This document shows positions 35,290 through 46,696 of a stretch of DNA of 64,000 bases, in pieces. The stretch is taken from the NCBI RefSeq assembly GCF_001898115.1, contig NZ_MKSQ01000007.1:159315-223314 (forward strand). Reading direction: 5' to 3'. Made by a program: the position numbers and the translations under genes. The stretch is from Allobosea sp. 67-29. Its GTDB lineage: Bacteria; Pseudomonadota; Alphaproteobacteria; Rhizobiales; Beijerinckiaceae. The notes beneath the pieces were generated by a model. That model was not told where the DNA came from. It did not search any database and was given only the letters and a program-made list of their open reading frames with translations. Positions within the stretch are counted from its first letter, which is position 1. Every line of letters begins with the position of its first letter.

Positions 35290-35999
35290 CAGGCTGCCTC
35301 CCTCTTGCGCTCGGTCAGCTTCTCGATGCGCTTCTCGTTGATCGTGCTCTTGATGACGCGGTCGACATAGATGCCCGGCGTGTGGATCGCCTCCGGATCG
35401 AGCGAACCGACCGGGACGATCTCCTCGACTTCGGCCACGGTCACCTTGCCGGCGGTCGCCATGTTCGGATTGAAGTTCCGCGCGGTCTTCCGGTAGACGA
35501 GATTGCCGGCGGTATCGGCCTTCCAGGCCTTGACGATGGCGACATCGGCCCGCAGCCAGGTCTCGCGGACATAGAGCTGCCCTTCGAATTCCTCGACCGG
35601 CTTGCCCTCAGCCACGACCGTGCCGACGCCGGTCTTGGTGTAGAAGGCCGGTATGCCGGCGCCGCCGGCGCGGATGCGCTCGGCGAGTGTTCCCTGCGGG
35701 TTCAGCTCGAGTTCCAGCTCGCCAGCGAGATATTGCTGCTCGAACAGCTTGTTCTCGCCGACATAGGACGCGATCATCTTCTTGATCTGGCGGCTCTGCA
35801 GCAGCATCCACAGGCCGAAGCCGTCGGCACCGGCATTGTTCGAGATCACGGTCAGGTTCTTCACCCCGGAATCGCGGATTTCGGGAATCAGGCTCTCCGG
35901 ATTGCCGGACAGGCCGAAGCCGCCGGACATGATCGTCATGCCGTCGAAGAGCAGCCCGTCCAAAGCGGCCTTGGGCCCTTCATAGATCTTGTTCGTCAT
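35289..35999 (-). CDS. pcaI: 3-oxoadipate CoA-transferase subunit A
   Basis: The 236-residue alpha subunit carries the CoA-transferase family I signature [13 protein letters not shown] and the [11 protein letters not shown] segment. The terminal [14 protein letters not shown] is typical. It works with PcaJ. The homologous ScoAB/AtoAD transferases are possible alternatives, but the place between pcaF and quiC makes 3-oxoadipate the probable substrate. Confidence 0.92.
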   Translation of the reverse strand: MTNKIYEGPKAALDGLLFDGMTIMSGGFGLSGNPESLIPEIRDSGVKNLTVISNNAGADGFGLWMLLQSRQIKKMIASYVGENKLFEQQYLAGELELELNPQGTLAERIRAGGAGIPAFYTKTGVGTVVAEGKPVEEFEGQLYVRETWLRADVAIVKAWKADTAGNLVYRKTARNFNPNMATAGKVTVAEVEEIVPVGSLDPEAIHTPGIYVDRVIKSTINEKRIEKLTERKREAA

Positions 36000-36056
36000 C
36001 CATCCCTCGTCAGTGTCGTGGACTTGCCGCCGATGGTGGCAGTCTAGCCTGTCTTC

Positions 36057-37265
<1,209 letters not shown>

Positions 37266-37379
37266 GCGTCGATACTCTGCTCGCTGTTCGGATTGGAAAG
37301 CGGCCGGAGGCCGCCTTCAGTTTCGTGCTTGTCGCATGGCGGTCACGCGAACCGCTATCCCCTTCGCGCGACGATGCTC

Positions 37380-38005
37380 TCAGATGTCGAAGAAGACAGT
37401 CTCGTTCTCGCCCTGCAGACGGATATCGAAGGTGTAGACCGCCTTGCCGTCCTCGTCGCTGCGCGTCGCGATCAGCGTCGGGACACGGACGCGATGCTCG
37501 ATCCGGCCGAGGATCGGGTCGGCCGCATTGGCCTTGTCCTCGTCGCCGAAATAAAGCCGCGTGTGCAGGCCGATATTGATACCCCGCGCCACGATCCAGA
37601 AGGTGATGTGCGGCGCCATCGGCCTGCCGTCGAAATACGGAACGACTCCGGGCTTCACCGTCTCGAAGCGATAGACGCCGGTGGTGCCGTCGACCGGCTG
37701 GCGGAACCAGCCGGGGAAATGCGGATCGGCCTCGCCGCGGTGTTCGCCCTGGCCGGGATAGAACCCTTGGGCGTCGGCCTGCCAGATCTCGACCAGCGCA
37801 TCCTTGATCGGCGTGCCCGAGCCGTCGAAGATCCGGCCGGTGACGACGATCCGCTCCCCCTTTGCCTCCGCAGGCAGCGGCAGCGAGCCGAGATCATGCG
37901 GATAGATGCCCTCGATGCCGGAGAAGTTCGGCGTCGCGCCGATATGGATATAGGGACCCGCCGTCTGCGACGGGCTTTCCTTGAGGCGGCGCAGAGACTG
38001 GACCA

Positions 38006-38006
<1 letters not shown>
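37380..38006 (-). CDS. pcaG: Protocatechuate 3,4-dioxygenase alpha subunit
   Basis: The 208-residue subunit of the intradiol ring-cleaving enzyme has the family N-terminus SPSQTAGPYIHIG, then VEIWQADAQGFYPGQ and APHITFWIVARGINIGLHTR. As usual for alpha subunits, the iron ligands are not conserved. The start at 38006 overlaps the pcaH stop by one base; the frame is open upstream only within pcaH. Confidence 0.95.
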
Positions 38007-38791
<785 letters not shown>

Positions 38792-38885
38792 TCAGCTTGC
38801 GGCGACACCGATCCATTGTTCTTGATCTTGCTCAAGTCGCGCCTGCCCGCCGCTTTCGCGGGAGTTGCAGGCCTGAGCGGGCGGT

Positions 38886-39281
38886 TCAGCCCGCCTGCTC
38901 GTCCTTCATCTCGGCATAGGCCGCCTTGGCGATCTTGAAGGCATGATTGGCGGCCGGTACGCCGGCATAGATCGCGACATGCAGCAACGCTTCCTTGATG
39001 TCGTCCATGCTGGCGCCGGTGTTGCGCGTTGCCCGGACGTGCATCGCGACTTCGTCGTGATGGCCCAGCGCGGCGAGCAGTGCGATCGTCAGCATCGAAC
39101 GCTCGCGCTTGCTGATCGTGTCGCGCGACCAGACCGTGCCCCAGGCGCTTTCGGTAATCAGCCGCTGAAAGTCGTCCGTGAACGGATCGGTGTTGGCGAC
39201 GGCGGCGTCGACATAGCGCTCGCCCAGCACCGAGCGGCGGGTCGCCATCCCCTGAGCATACCGGTCCTTTGCGTCAGCCAC
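38886..39281 (-). CDS. pcaC: 4-carboxymuconolactone decarboxylase
   Basis: The 131-residue protein of the AhpD/CMD fold decarboxylates 4-carboxymuconolactone to 3-oxoadipate enol-lactone. Signatures are GTVWSRDTISKRERSMLTIA, LGHHDEVAMHVRAT and the helix KEALLHVAIYAGVPAANHAF. It overlaps the end of pcaD by 8 bp, so the two are co-translated. The cycloisomerase gene pcaB is not seen in this window. Confidence 0.94.
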   Translation of the reverse strand: MADAKDRYAQGMATRRSVLGERYVDAAVANTDPFTDDFQRLITESAWGTVWSRDTISKRERSMLTIALLAALGHHDEVAMHVRATRNTGASMDDIKEALLHVAIYAGVPAANHAFKIAKAAYAEMKDEQAG

Positions 39282-40068
39282 GTCCGTGCTTCTCCAGATG
39301 GCGGGTTATTAGCGCGAGTAACCGGCCGGGCTGCTCCACCGGCGGAATGTGCCCGCACCCTTCGATCAACGCGAAGCTCGCCCCCGGAATGCGCTCCGCC
39401 ATCGCCCGCACGAGGTCGGGCGGGGTCGAGAGATCGCCATCGCCGACGACGGCGAGGGTCGGTACGGCGATGGAGGCGCTCGTCTCCGTCAGATCGGCCA
39501 CACTCAGCGCCTCGCAGGTCGCGATATAGCCGTCAGCGGGCTGGCGAAGCAGCGCGTTGCGCCAGCCGGCGAGATCGTCCGGACGCTCGCGGTGGAAGGC
39601 AGGCGTGAACCAGCGCTCCATCACCGGATCGGCGATGGCGGCGAGCCCACCCGCTCGGACGGCCGTGATCCGCGCATTCCAGCTCTCGGCGGAGCCGACC
39701 TTCGGAGCGGTATCTGCCAGCACCAGCGCAGCCAATCGCTCAGGCGCCCGGACGGCCATGTCCTGCCCGATCAGCCCGCCGATCGAGAGGCCGACCAGCG
39801 AAAATCGCGGCAGGCCAACATGATCGGCGAGAGCGATCAGATCGTTCGTGAAGTCCGAAATCGCGTAGGGGCCAGGCGGCACCTCGGACAGGCCATGCCC
39901 GCGCTTGTCGTAGACGATCACTCGCCAGGCGCGGGAAAGGGCCGCGGCGACCTCCTCCCAGATGCGGAAATCCGTGCCGAGCGAATTGACCAGGACCACG
40001 GCCGGCGCCTCGCGCGGGCCGCTCTCGCGCCAATGCACCAGCCTGCCGTCGATATGCGTGAAAGCCAT
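39274..40068 (-). CDS. pcaD: 3-oxoadipate enol-lactonase
   Basis: This 264-residue alpha/beta hydrolase opens the enol-lactone to 3-oxoadipate. The nucleophile elbow is GLSIGG (S95), the acid lies in the VVGDGDLSTPP segment and the histidine in EGCGHIPPVEQP. The N-terminal NSLGTDFRIW and YDKRGHGLS are typical of PcaD. It is the first gene of the pca operon, with a PcaQ-like operator about 80 bp upstream. Confidence 0.94.
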   Translation of the reverse strand: MAFTHIDGRLVHWRESGPREAPAVVLVNSLGTDFRIWEEVAAALSRAWRVIVYDKRGHGLSEVPPGPYAISDFTNDLIALADHVGLPRFSLVGLSIGGLIGQDMAVRAPERLAALVLADTAPKVGSAESWNARITAVRAGGLAAIADPVMERWFTPAFHRERPDDLAGWRNALLRQPADGYIATCEALSVADLTETSASIAVPTLAVVGDGDLSTPPDLVRAMAERIPGASFALIEGCGHIPPVEQPGRLLALITRHLEKHGRG

Positions 40069-40147
40069 GGAAGACGTCTTACCCCGGATACGGCCCCATC
40101 ATGAGCGATTTGGAAGCTCGTGTTAAATGGCATTGTTGCAGGTCGGC

Positions 40148-40163
40148 ATAACCCCTGAGTTAT
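40148..40163 (-). promoter_or_regulatory. Candidate PcaQ operator upstream of pcaD
   Basis: Read toward pcaD, the site is ATAACT-CAGG-GGTTAT, a perfect 6-4-6 inverted repeat. PcaQ, the LysR activator of pcaDCHGB in Sinorhizobium, is known to bind a dyad close to ATAACC-N4-GGTTAA. The site lies 80 bp from the pcaD start, in the 96-bp gap after the SDR gene. The pcaQ gene itself is not in the window. Confidence 0.6.
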
Positions 40164-40164
40164 T

Positions 40165-40965
40165 TTAGTTGATGGCCGAGCGTCCATCGGGCTCCGGCTG
40201 GTTATGCTCGACACCGGCAGCATCGGGCTGCGGAGCGAGCTGCGTGCCGCCGCAGACATGGATGACATCGCCGGTGATGAAGCTCGCCCGCGGCGAGGCC
40301 AGGAAGGCGATGGCCCCGGCGACGTCCTCCGCCGTGCCGAGCCGGCCGAGCGGCGACATCTTGCGGAAGGAGGCCGCGAGCCCGGCGTTCTCCGTGACGA
40401 TCTTCTCGTTGAACGGGGTGTTGAGAAAACTGGGTGCGACCGCGTTGACGCGGATATTGTCCGGGCCGAGTTGGACGGCGAGCACGCGAGTGAGCCCGAT
40501 CAGCCCCGATTTGCTGGAGGTGTAGGCGACGCCCGTCCCGGCGAGATAGACGCGCGAGGCAACGTTGACGATGCTGCCGCCACCGCTCTGCTTCATCAAT
40601 GGCCGAGCCGCCTGGGCAAGCAGCATCGGCACCGTCAGATTGAGCGCCAGCACTGCGTTCCAGACCGCGACATCGATCGTGTCGATGCGCGGCGCACCGG
40701 TCATGCCGGCGTTGTTGACGAGGCAATCGAGCCCGCCGAAGCGCTCCGCCACGCGCGCGATCAGGCGCTGGCAGGCGCCATCCGCGAGCAGGTCCACCGC
40801 TTCGACGACGGCTGCTCCGCCATCGCGAACGATCTCGTCGCAGATGGCTTGCGTCCGCTCGGCGGCGCGGTCGGCGAGCACGATGCGGAAGCCGTCCTCC
40901 GCCAGCATCCGGGCAGCCGCGGCGCCCACGGCACCCGCACCACCGGTCACGAGGGCAACCTTCAT
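40165..40965 (-). CDS. SDR family oxidoreductase
   Basis: This 266-residue short-chain dehydrogenase has the cofactor motif TGGAGAVG (residues 7-14), an acidic residue at the end of strand 2 (LADR) that suggests NAD(H), and NNAGMTG. The catalytic Ser is in NVASRVY and the YxxxK in AYTSSK. It ends two bases from the PcaQ-like site. It is the last gene of the run FAD oxidoreductase, binding protein, ATPase, permease, SDR. It probably oxidises or reduces the imported compound; the substrate is unknown. Confidence 0.88.
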   Translation of the reverse strand: MKVALVTGGAGAVGAAAARMLAEDGFRIVLADRAAERTQAICDEIVRDGGAAVVEAVDLLADGACQRLIARVAERFGGLDCLVNNAGMTGAPRIDTIDVAVWNAVLALNLTVPMLLAQAARPLMKQSGGGSIVNVASRVYLAGTGVAYTSSKSGLIGLTRVLAVQLGPDNIRVNAVAPSFLNTPFNEKIVTENAGLAASFRKMSPLGRLGTAEDVAGAIAFLASPRASFITGDVIHVCGGTQLAPQPDAAGVEHNQPEPDGRSAIN

Positions 40966-40992
40966 CGTCCGATCCTCACCGCTGCGAAGCCC

Positions 40993-42075
40993 TCATCTCT
41001 GCCAGGGCATGAGCCGGCGTTGCAGCCATTGCAGCGCGTAGGTCAGGAGCACGCCGAGGATCATCACCACGACGAGGCCGGCATACATCTTCTCGGGGTT
41101 GAGGACCTCCCAGTAGTAGAAGGTCATGTAGCCGACGCCCTGCTTGGCGCGCACGAACTCGACCGAGATGATCACGATCATCGCCGTCCCGAGCGCGATG
41201 CGAAGCCCCGAGAAGATCACCGGCAGGGCGCCGGGCAGGATGACGTGCCGCAGCATCGACCAGCCCTTGGCGCCGTAATTCCTGCCGGCCATCAGGTAGA
41301 CCTTGTCGATGCCGCGCACCGCCGCCATCGTGTTGATCGCCATCAGGATGAAGACCGAGAGCCCGACGACGAGAATCTTGGGCGCCTCGCCGAAGGGATC
41401 GGCGAACATCAGCATCACGATCGGGAAGATCGCGATCTTGGGCAGCACATAGATCGCCGACAGCGTCGTATCGAGCATCAGCCTGACCGTCTGGTTCAGG
41501 CCCATGACCACGCCGACCAGCACGCCGGGAATGGCGCCAAGCACGAAGCCGACGAGCACGCGAGCCACCGTCGCGAAGACGTGGCTCTCGGCGACGAGGT
41601 TCCAGACACCGCCCCAGCCATCTTTCGAGAAGGCTTCGGGCATCAGCCAGGGCCTGCCGAGCAGGGTCGTGCCCGAGAAACGATCATAGCGCGTGCTCAG
41701 ATCCCACAGCGCCGCGCCGATCCGGCTCGGCGGCGGGAACCAGGTCGGATTGATGAATCCACTATCGGCCGCGAGTTCCCAGAGCACGAGGACGAGGAGC
41801 GGGAAACCGAGCGCCAGCGTGCGCTCGTAGATGCCCCTGCCCTTCACCGGCACGAGCCGGCCGATGCGTTCGCACATCAGCACCAGCAGGACGAAGCTCG
41901 CCCCGATCGCGGCCGAGGCGAAGTTGCCCCAGAGTCCGACGACAGCCAGCCCGCCGTTGAGAGCGACGATGGCGGCGGCGAGAACGAGGCTGGCGCGCTT
42001 GTCGGCGCTCGTCGTGCGCGGCGTCGATGAGACCTTGTTCTCTGCCGGGACATCTCTGGTCGTTGCCGCCGTCAT
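40993..42075 (-). CDS. NitT/TauT-type ABC transporter permease
   Basis: The 360-residue inner-membrane permease is of the SsuC/TauC family. It is longer than usual because of two extra membrane segments (about residues 30-70) before the standard domain. The EAA-type loop is AGRNYGAKGWSMLRHVILPGALPVI. The start overlaps the ATPase stop (atga at 42072-42075). Confidence 0.9.
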   Translation of the reverse strand: MTAATTRDVPAENKVSSTPRTTSADKRASLVLAAAIVALNGGLAVVGLWGNFASAAIGASFVLLVLMCERIGRLVPVKGRGIYERTLALGFPLLVLVLWELAADSGFINPTWFPPPSRIGAALWDLSTRYDRFSGTTLLGRPWLMPEAFSKDGWGGVWNLVAESHVFATVARVLVGFVLGAIPGVLVGVVMGLNQTVRLMLDTTLSAIYVLPKIAIFPIVMLMFADPFGEAPKILVVGLSVFILMAINTMAAVRGIDKVYLMAGRNYGAKGWSMLRHVILPGALPVIFSGLRIALGTAMIVIISVEFVRAKQGVGYMTFYYWEVLNPEKMYAGLVVVMILGVLLTYALQWLQRRLMPWQR

Positions 42076-42911
42076 GGCTGGGCCTCCATGGCGCGCGTCA
42101 CCTCGGCGCTGAGCTTCTCCCAGATCTGCGCCCGATATTCGGCGAAGCGCGGCGAGTTCGTCATCGCGATGGTGCGCGGACGCGGCAGGTCGATCTTGAA
42201 GGTGGCGAGATGCCGTCCGGGCTGGGCGCTCATCAGGATGACGCGGTCGCCGAGGAGCACCGCCTCGTCGAGGCTGTGGGTGATGTAGAGCACCGTCTTG
42301 CGGGTCTCTTCCCAGATCCGCAGCAACTCCTCCTGGATAACCACGCGCGTCTGGGCGTCCAGCGCCCCGAGCGGCTCGTCCATCAGCAGCACCTCGGGAT
42401 CGTTGGCGAGCGCCCGGATGATGCTGACGCGCTGCTTCATCCCGCCCGAGATCTGGTGCGGATAATAGTCGGCGAACTTGCCCAGACCCACGCGGTCGAG
42501 CCAGTAGCGCGCCGTCTCCAGCCGCTCCTTGCGTCCGACGCCGCGCATCTGCGGGCCGAAAGCGACGTTCTCGATCAGCGTCTTCCAGGGAAAGATCGCG
42601 TATTCCTGAAAGACCACGCTGTTGAGCGGCTTAGCCTTCTCGCGGCCCGGCCGGATCTCGATCGAGCCGAGCGAGATCGATTCCAGCCCTGCGACCATCC
42701 GCAGGAAGGTCGACTTGCCGCAGCCGGAGGGGCCGACGATGCAGACGAATTCGCCATCCGCCACGTCGAGGGAGAAATCCTCCAGCGCGACCATGGTGCC
42801 GTCTGCGGTCGGATAGTGCTTGCTGACGTTGCGCGCGCCGATCTTCGGCGTGGCGACGACCGGCATGGTGGCGGTCATCGGCCGGCCCTCCAGGCTCGTT
42901 GTTTCCTGCAT
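42072..42911 (-). CDS. NitT/TauT-type ABC transporter ATPase
   Basis: The 279-residue ATPase has Walker A GPSGCGKST, the Q-loop in VVFQEYAIFPW, the signature ISGGMKQRV, Walker B LLMDEPLGALD and the H-loop ITHSLDEA. It resembles SsuB/TauB. The ATG at 42878 (MTATMPVV) is an alternative start. It energises uptake by the overlapping permease. Confidence 0.92.
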   Translation of the reverse strand: MQETTSLEGRPMTATMPVVATPKIGARNVSKHYPTADGTMVALEDFSLDVADGEFVCIVGPSGCGKSTFLRMVAGLESISLGSIEIRPGREKAKPLNSVVFQEYAIFPWKTLIENVAFGPQMRGVGRKERLETARYWLDRVGLGKFADYYPHQISGGMKQRVSIIRALANDPEVLLMDEPLGALDAQTRVVIQEELLRIWEETRKTVLYITHSLDEAVLLGDRVILMSAQPGRHLATFKIDLPRPRTIAMTNSPRFAEYRAQIWEKLSAEVTRAMEAQP

Positions 42912-42959
42912 CGCTGGTGTGCGGGAGCCGTCGCCGCTTCGGGACGGCCCCCGAGCGCC

Positions 42960-44015
42960 CTACTTGGCCGGCGCGGCCTTGCCGAGAACCGCGATCGCCT
43001 TGGCCACGAAGCGGTCGTCGACGACCTTGGCCATGTCGAGCGGCTTGTCGTATTCCGTGCGGCCGTTCTCGCGGTGCACGCGTTCGATATCGGCGAGGCC
43101 GGCGGTCGGAATCGCCATGTTGGGGTCGAAGATGATGTTCGCGCCCTTCTTGATCGCCTCCGGCGTCGAGGCGGTATATTTCAGGTAGCCGTCCATGTTG
43201 GGCTGGGCGAGGAAGTCGCCGCCCTGCATCATCCGCGCCGCTTCCGTCATGGCGAGGACGAAGCGCTCGGCCGCCTCGGGCTTGTCCTTGATGAACTTGC
43301 CGGAGGCGACGAAGGCGACCGTCATCAGGCCGGGCGTGAAGTCCTGCGCCAGCAAGGTGCCGGTGCCGGCCTTCAGGACCTGATCGGAATAGGGCGAGGA
43401 GGTCAGCACGGCATCGACCGACTTGGCCTCCATCGCCGCCGGCATGTCGGCGTTGCCGACGTTCAGCAATTGCACGTCGCGCAGCGTGAGCTTGGCGCTC
43501 TCCAGGGCCTTGCTGACGAAATATTCGCCCCCGCTGCCCGGGCCGCCCGCCGCAGCGATGCGCTTGCCCTTGAGATCGGCGACCGTCTTCACCGCGCTGG
43601 AATCCATCAGGTCCTTGCGGACGATCAGTTTGGTCGGCCCGTCCTTCATCGGATCGAGAGCGCCCGGAGCGATCACGCGGATGTCCAGGCCTCGGTTCCA
43701 GGCCGACCAGAGCGAGGCGACGATCGAGATGCCGCCGACATCGACCGAACCCTTGTCGAGGAAGGCGATGGCCTCGGTGCCGGACTTGACGCTGTCGAGC
43801 TTGACGTCGAGGCCGTATTTCTTGAACAGCCCGCGCGCTTCGGCGACGTAGACCGTCGCGAACTTCATGATCGGCACATAGGCGACGCGGACCGATTGCG
43901 GCGGGTCGAGCGGCTTCGGCGCGGGCGCCTGCGCCAGTGCCGGGCCGATGCCCCCGGCACAGCCCAGCATCATGGCGGCGCAGGCGGCGCGCCAGCGAGC
44001 AAACCCTTCGAACAT
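42960..44015 (-). CDS. NitT/TauT-type ABC transporter substrate-binding protein
   Basis: The 351-residue periplasmic protein of the SsuA/NMT1 fold has a signal peptide ending near GPALAQA (residue about 30). The mature chain carries VRVAYVPIMKFATVYVAEARGLF and the typical LKGKRIAAAGGPGSGG. The start at 44015 has a gggagg ribosome binding site. Members bind sulfonates, nitrate, pyrimidines or aromatic acids. Being next to the pca operon makes an aromatic acid possible, but this is an inference. Confidence 0.9.
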   Translation of the reverse strand: MFEGFARWRAACAAMMLGCAGGIGPALAQAPAPKPLDPPQSVRVAYVPIMKFATVYVAEARGLFKKYGLDVKLDSVKSGTEAIAFLDKGSVDVGGISIVASLWSAWNRGLDIRVIAPGALDPMKDGPTKLIVRKDLMDSSAVKTVADLKGKRIAAAGGPGSGGEYFVSKALESAKLTLRDVQLLNVGNADMPAAMEAKSVDAVLTSSPYSDQVLKAGTGTLLAQDFTPGLMTVAFVASGKFIKDKPEAAERFVLAMTEAARMMQGGDFLAQPNMDGYLKYTASTPEAIKKGANIIFDPNMAIPTAGLADIERVHRENGRTEYDKPLDMAKVVDDRFVAKAIAVLGKAAPAK

Positions 44016-44135
44016 TCCGTTCCTCCCTTCGGAGACGGCCGGGTGCCGCCTTCCCTCTTGTTTCACACAGCAGGCTTCTTCGGCCCGCTCATCCGCTTTC
44101 GTCAACCGCGACGACGCGATCTCTTCTGCGTGTCC

Positions 44136-45563
44136 TCAGCCGTCGACCAGCTCGGGCAACGTGCTGAGGTAGGCGCCCTGCGCCGCAAGCCCGCTGCGCA
44201 GATCCGCGATCGGCACCTGCGCCGGCGACAGGCCGCGGTCCGCAGCGATGGCCGCTGCCACGCCGGCGGCATGACCCGTCAGCCAGCATTGCGGGATCTC
44301 GCGCATGAAGGAATGGCTGGTCGCGTCGCAGGAGAGATGCCGGCCCGGCGCCAGCAGCCCGTCGATTTCGCGCGGCACGAGCGCGCCATAGGGAACCGAG
44401 ATGTTCGGAAATTTCGGCGCGAGCGAAGGCGAGATGCCGATCTCGTCACGCGCCGTTTCCCCGTCCCAGTTCTCGCGGGTGAGCTTGCCCAGCCCCTGGA
44501 GGCGTCGGCCGTGCCGGACGCCGAGCTGGGGCGCCGAAAGCATGATGAAGGCATCGGCGAACCCGGGCGCATGCCTTCGGTAGAAGGCCAGATGCTCCAG
44601 CATGAGACGATGGCTTCGGATCTCGACCTCGGACAGATCCTCGACCTTGAGCGCCGAATAGCCGGCCAGGCGCGGCCCCATGAAGACGGCGATGTCGTCC
44701 CGCCACGACACCGACGGCTTGTCGAAGAAGCGCATTGCCTCGCGACCGCGCGCCATGAACTGCGAGAATTGCTCCGGAGTCTCGGCACGAAAGCGGAGGA
44801 AGGCTTTCATGTCGACGCCGCCGAGCAGCCAGGAGGTGTTCATGCAGCCGTGGATGTCGCGACTATCGACTTCGGTGTCGAATCCCGAACCGGCGCGGGC
44901 ATAGAGATCACCGTCGCCCGTCGCGTCGATGGTGACGCGGGCGAGGATGGCGCGCCGGCCTTCCTTGCTCTCGAAGCTGCAGCCGGCGACGCGCCGCCCT
45001 TCCATCAGCGGGCTCGCGCCCCAGGCGTGGAAGATCGGATGGACTCCCGCCTCCAGCACCATGGCGAGCGATTCCGCCTTGAGCCATTCCGGATCGAGCG
45101 TCGGCGCATGGGTGACGGTGTTGTTGAACGCCGCATTGCGCAAACCCCAATAGGCGACGCGCTCGGGGTCGTGCGAGCCCCATTCCTGCGGCGCGGGGCC
45201 GGCGATCTTGTCGCGGGTCAGGCGTGCCAGCAGCTCTTCGGCGACGCCGCGGATGACGTGGCGTCCCTGCCAGTCGCTCATCCGGTCGATCCAGATGACG
45301 AGCCCGCCGGTCGAGAGCCCGCCGAGATGGTTGTAGCGTTCCAACAGCACGACATCGGCGCCCAGCCGCGCCGCGGCGATCGCGGCGGCCGTGCCGGCCG
45401 GACCCCCGCCGACGACAAGCACATCGCATTCAGTATGAACCGGGATCTCGCAAGCCGGCTCGGTGACCCTCCGGCTCGATGGCCTGCGCCGCTCGAACTT
45501 CTCCGTGTCGAAGGTCTCCGAGCGGAAGAACAGCCGTCCTCCCTCGCCTTCCATCGATCCCAT
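44136..45563 (-). CDS. FAD-dependent oxidoreductase (FAD_oxidored family)
   Basis: The 475-residue flavoprotein has the dinucleotide motif VLVVGGGPAGTAAAIAAARLG at about residues 48-68, followed by LLERYNHLGGLSTGG. The distal FAD motif TIDATGDGDLYARAG and the C-terminal GLLAPGRHLSCD are also present. It belongs to the PF12831-type family, whose members often have unknown substrates. I chose the ATG at 45563, since residues upstream look untranslated. It is divergent from the LysR gene and heads the transporter run, so it probably acts on the imported compound. Confidence 0.85.
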   Translation of the reverse strand: MGSMEGEGGRLFFRSETFDTEKFERRRPSSRRVTEPACEIPVHTECDVLVVGGGPAGTAAAIAAARLGADVVLLERYNHLGGLSTGGLVIWIDRMSDWQGRHVIRGVAEELLARLTRDKIAGPAPQEWGSHDPERVAYWGLRNAAFNNTVTHAPTLDPEWLKAESLAMVLEAGVHPIFHAWGASPLMEGRRVAGCSFESKEGRRAILARVTIDATGDGDLYARAGSGFDTEVDSRDIHGCMNTSWLLGGVDMKAFLRFRAETPEQFSQFMARGREAMRFFDKPSVSWRDDIAVFMGPRLAGYSALKVEDLSEVEIRSHRLMLEHLAFYRRHAPGFADAFIMLSAPQLGVRHGRRLQGLGKLTRENWDGETARDEIGISPSLAPKFPNISVPYGALVPREIDGLLAPGRHLSCDATSHSFMREIPQCWLTGHAAGVAAAIAADRGLSPAQVPIADLRSGLAAQGAYLSTLPELVDG

Positions 45564-45671
45564 GACGCGTTTCCCTGGGTCTGATGGCCGATCCTCAGCG
45601 CCCTGCCATGGAGCGGCGGAGGTCGGCAGCCGCTTCTTGAGGTCAGCATAGGCGCGCCGGCAAATGCTGTT

Positions 45672-45712
45672 CAAATGAATTTGGAGGGCCTATTGATGAG
45701 CAGAATTGCTCA
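45672..45712. promoter_or_regulatory. Two perfect inverted repeats, candidate LysR operators
   Basis: CAAAT-GA-ATTTG (45672-45683) and TGAGCA-GAAT-TGCTCA (45697-45712) lie 14 bp apart in the 164-bp gap between the FAD oxidoreductase and the LysR gene. This is where a LysR protein would bind to control both. The second repeat ends 15 bp before the LysR start codon, suitable for autorepression. Confidence 0.55.
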
Positions 45713-45727
45713 ATTCGGGACGAAGCC

Positions 45728-46696
45728 GTGGATGTTGCAGGGCTCGAAGCCTTTATCCAGATTGCCGAATTCGGCAGCTTCCGGCGCGCGGCCGAAGCAA
45801 TGCGGCTGTCGCAGACGGCGTTGAGCCATCGCATCCGCAAGCTCGAGGAGGATGTCGGCGTCACGCTCTTCCAGCGCACCACGCGCAGCCTGTCGCTGAC
45901 GCGGGCCGGACAGGAGTTCTTCCCGGAAGCCCGCGATGCGCTGATGCGTCTCAGTCACCTCTACGAAAATCTCAGGCGCGAGGGGCGGCAGGCCCGGGAG
46001 AAGGTCTCCGTCGGCTGCCTCGGCTCCCTTGGCGAGCACTTCCTGCCGGGCGTGCTGCGCGAGTTCCGCCAGCGCTATCCGCTGGTCTCCGTCACGGTGT
46101 TCGACGAGCCGGCTGCGGCGCTGCGCGAGCGGGTCGCCTCCGGCGAGGCGCAGTTCGCATTGACCATTCTGGGAGCGCAGCTCTGGACACAAAAGTCGCG
46201 CGCCCTTTTCGAGGAGGATTTCGTCGCGGCTGTTCCGGCTGACCACCCGTTGGCTGACCGCGAGGCGCTGACATGGGCCGACCTTGTCGGCTATCCGCTG
46301 GCGCGCGTCGCGACCACCACGAGCCACGGCTTCATGCTGAGCGAAAGCCTCGGCACCTTCGGCGAGAAGCTTGACTGGGCCTATGAGGTCCAGCGCGTCA
46401 ACATGGCGGTGTGCTTCGTCGCGAACGGCATTGCGGTGACCGTCCTGCCTCGGCTGGCGATCCCGCCGGGGCCCGAACTGCGCATCCTGCCGATCAGCGC
46501 ACCCTCGATCCGGCGCACGGTCGGGATCATCGCGCGCGACGGCGAGCCGCTGCCGCGTCCGGCACAGCATCTCCAGCGCATGCTTCTCCACGCGATCGCC
46601 CACCACCCGAAGGGAGCGGCCGGCGGCATGGACGCTCAGTTGTCGTGGCGGGACGATGCAACGACATCGGGCAGTTCCTCCCGGTCGAGCAGATAG
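45728..46696 (+). CDS. LysR family transcriptional regulator
   Basis: The 322-residue regulator has an N-terminal winged HTH (residues about 2-60: LEAFIQIAEFGSFRRAAEAM, LSQTALSHRIRKLEEDVG) and a LysR substrate-binding domain (about 88-290). It starts at GTG 45728. It is divergent from the FAD oxidoreductase-transporter run, which it probably controls. It is not an obvious PcaQ, because its own operators differ from the PcaQ-like site. The C-terminal 20 residues overlap the convergent gene by 61 bp. Confidence 0.92.
   Translation: MDVAGLEAFIQIAEFGSFRRAAEAMRLSQTALSHRIRKLEEDVGVTLFQRTTRSLSLTRAGQEFFPEARDALMRLSHLYENLRREGRQAREKVSVGCLGSLGEHFLPGVLREFRQRYPLVSVTVFDEPAAALRERVASGEAQFALTILGAQLWTQKSRALFEEDFVAAVPADHPLADREALTWADLVGYPLARVATTTSHGFMLSESLGTFGEKLDWAYEVQRVNMAVCFVANGIAVTVLPRLAIPPGPELRILPISAPSIRRTVGIIARDGEPLPRPAQHLQRMLLHAIAHHPKGAAGGMDAQLSWRDDATTSGSSSRSSR

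Noticed and set aside
42027..45584. Open plus-strand frame of 1185 codons
   Set aside because: It runs antisense to the ABC transporter and FAD oxidoreductase genes. Its translation is an Arg/His/Asp/Gly-rich string with no domain, as expected for the complement of GC-rich codons.
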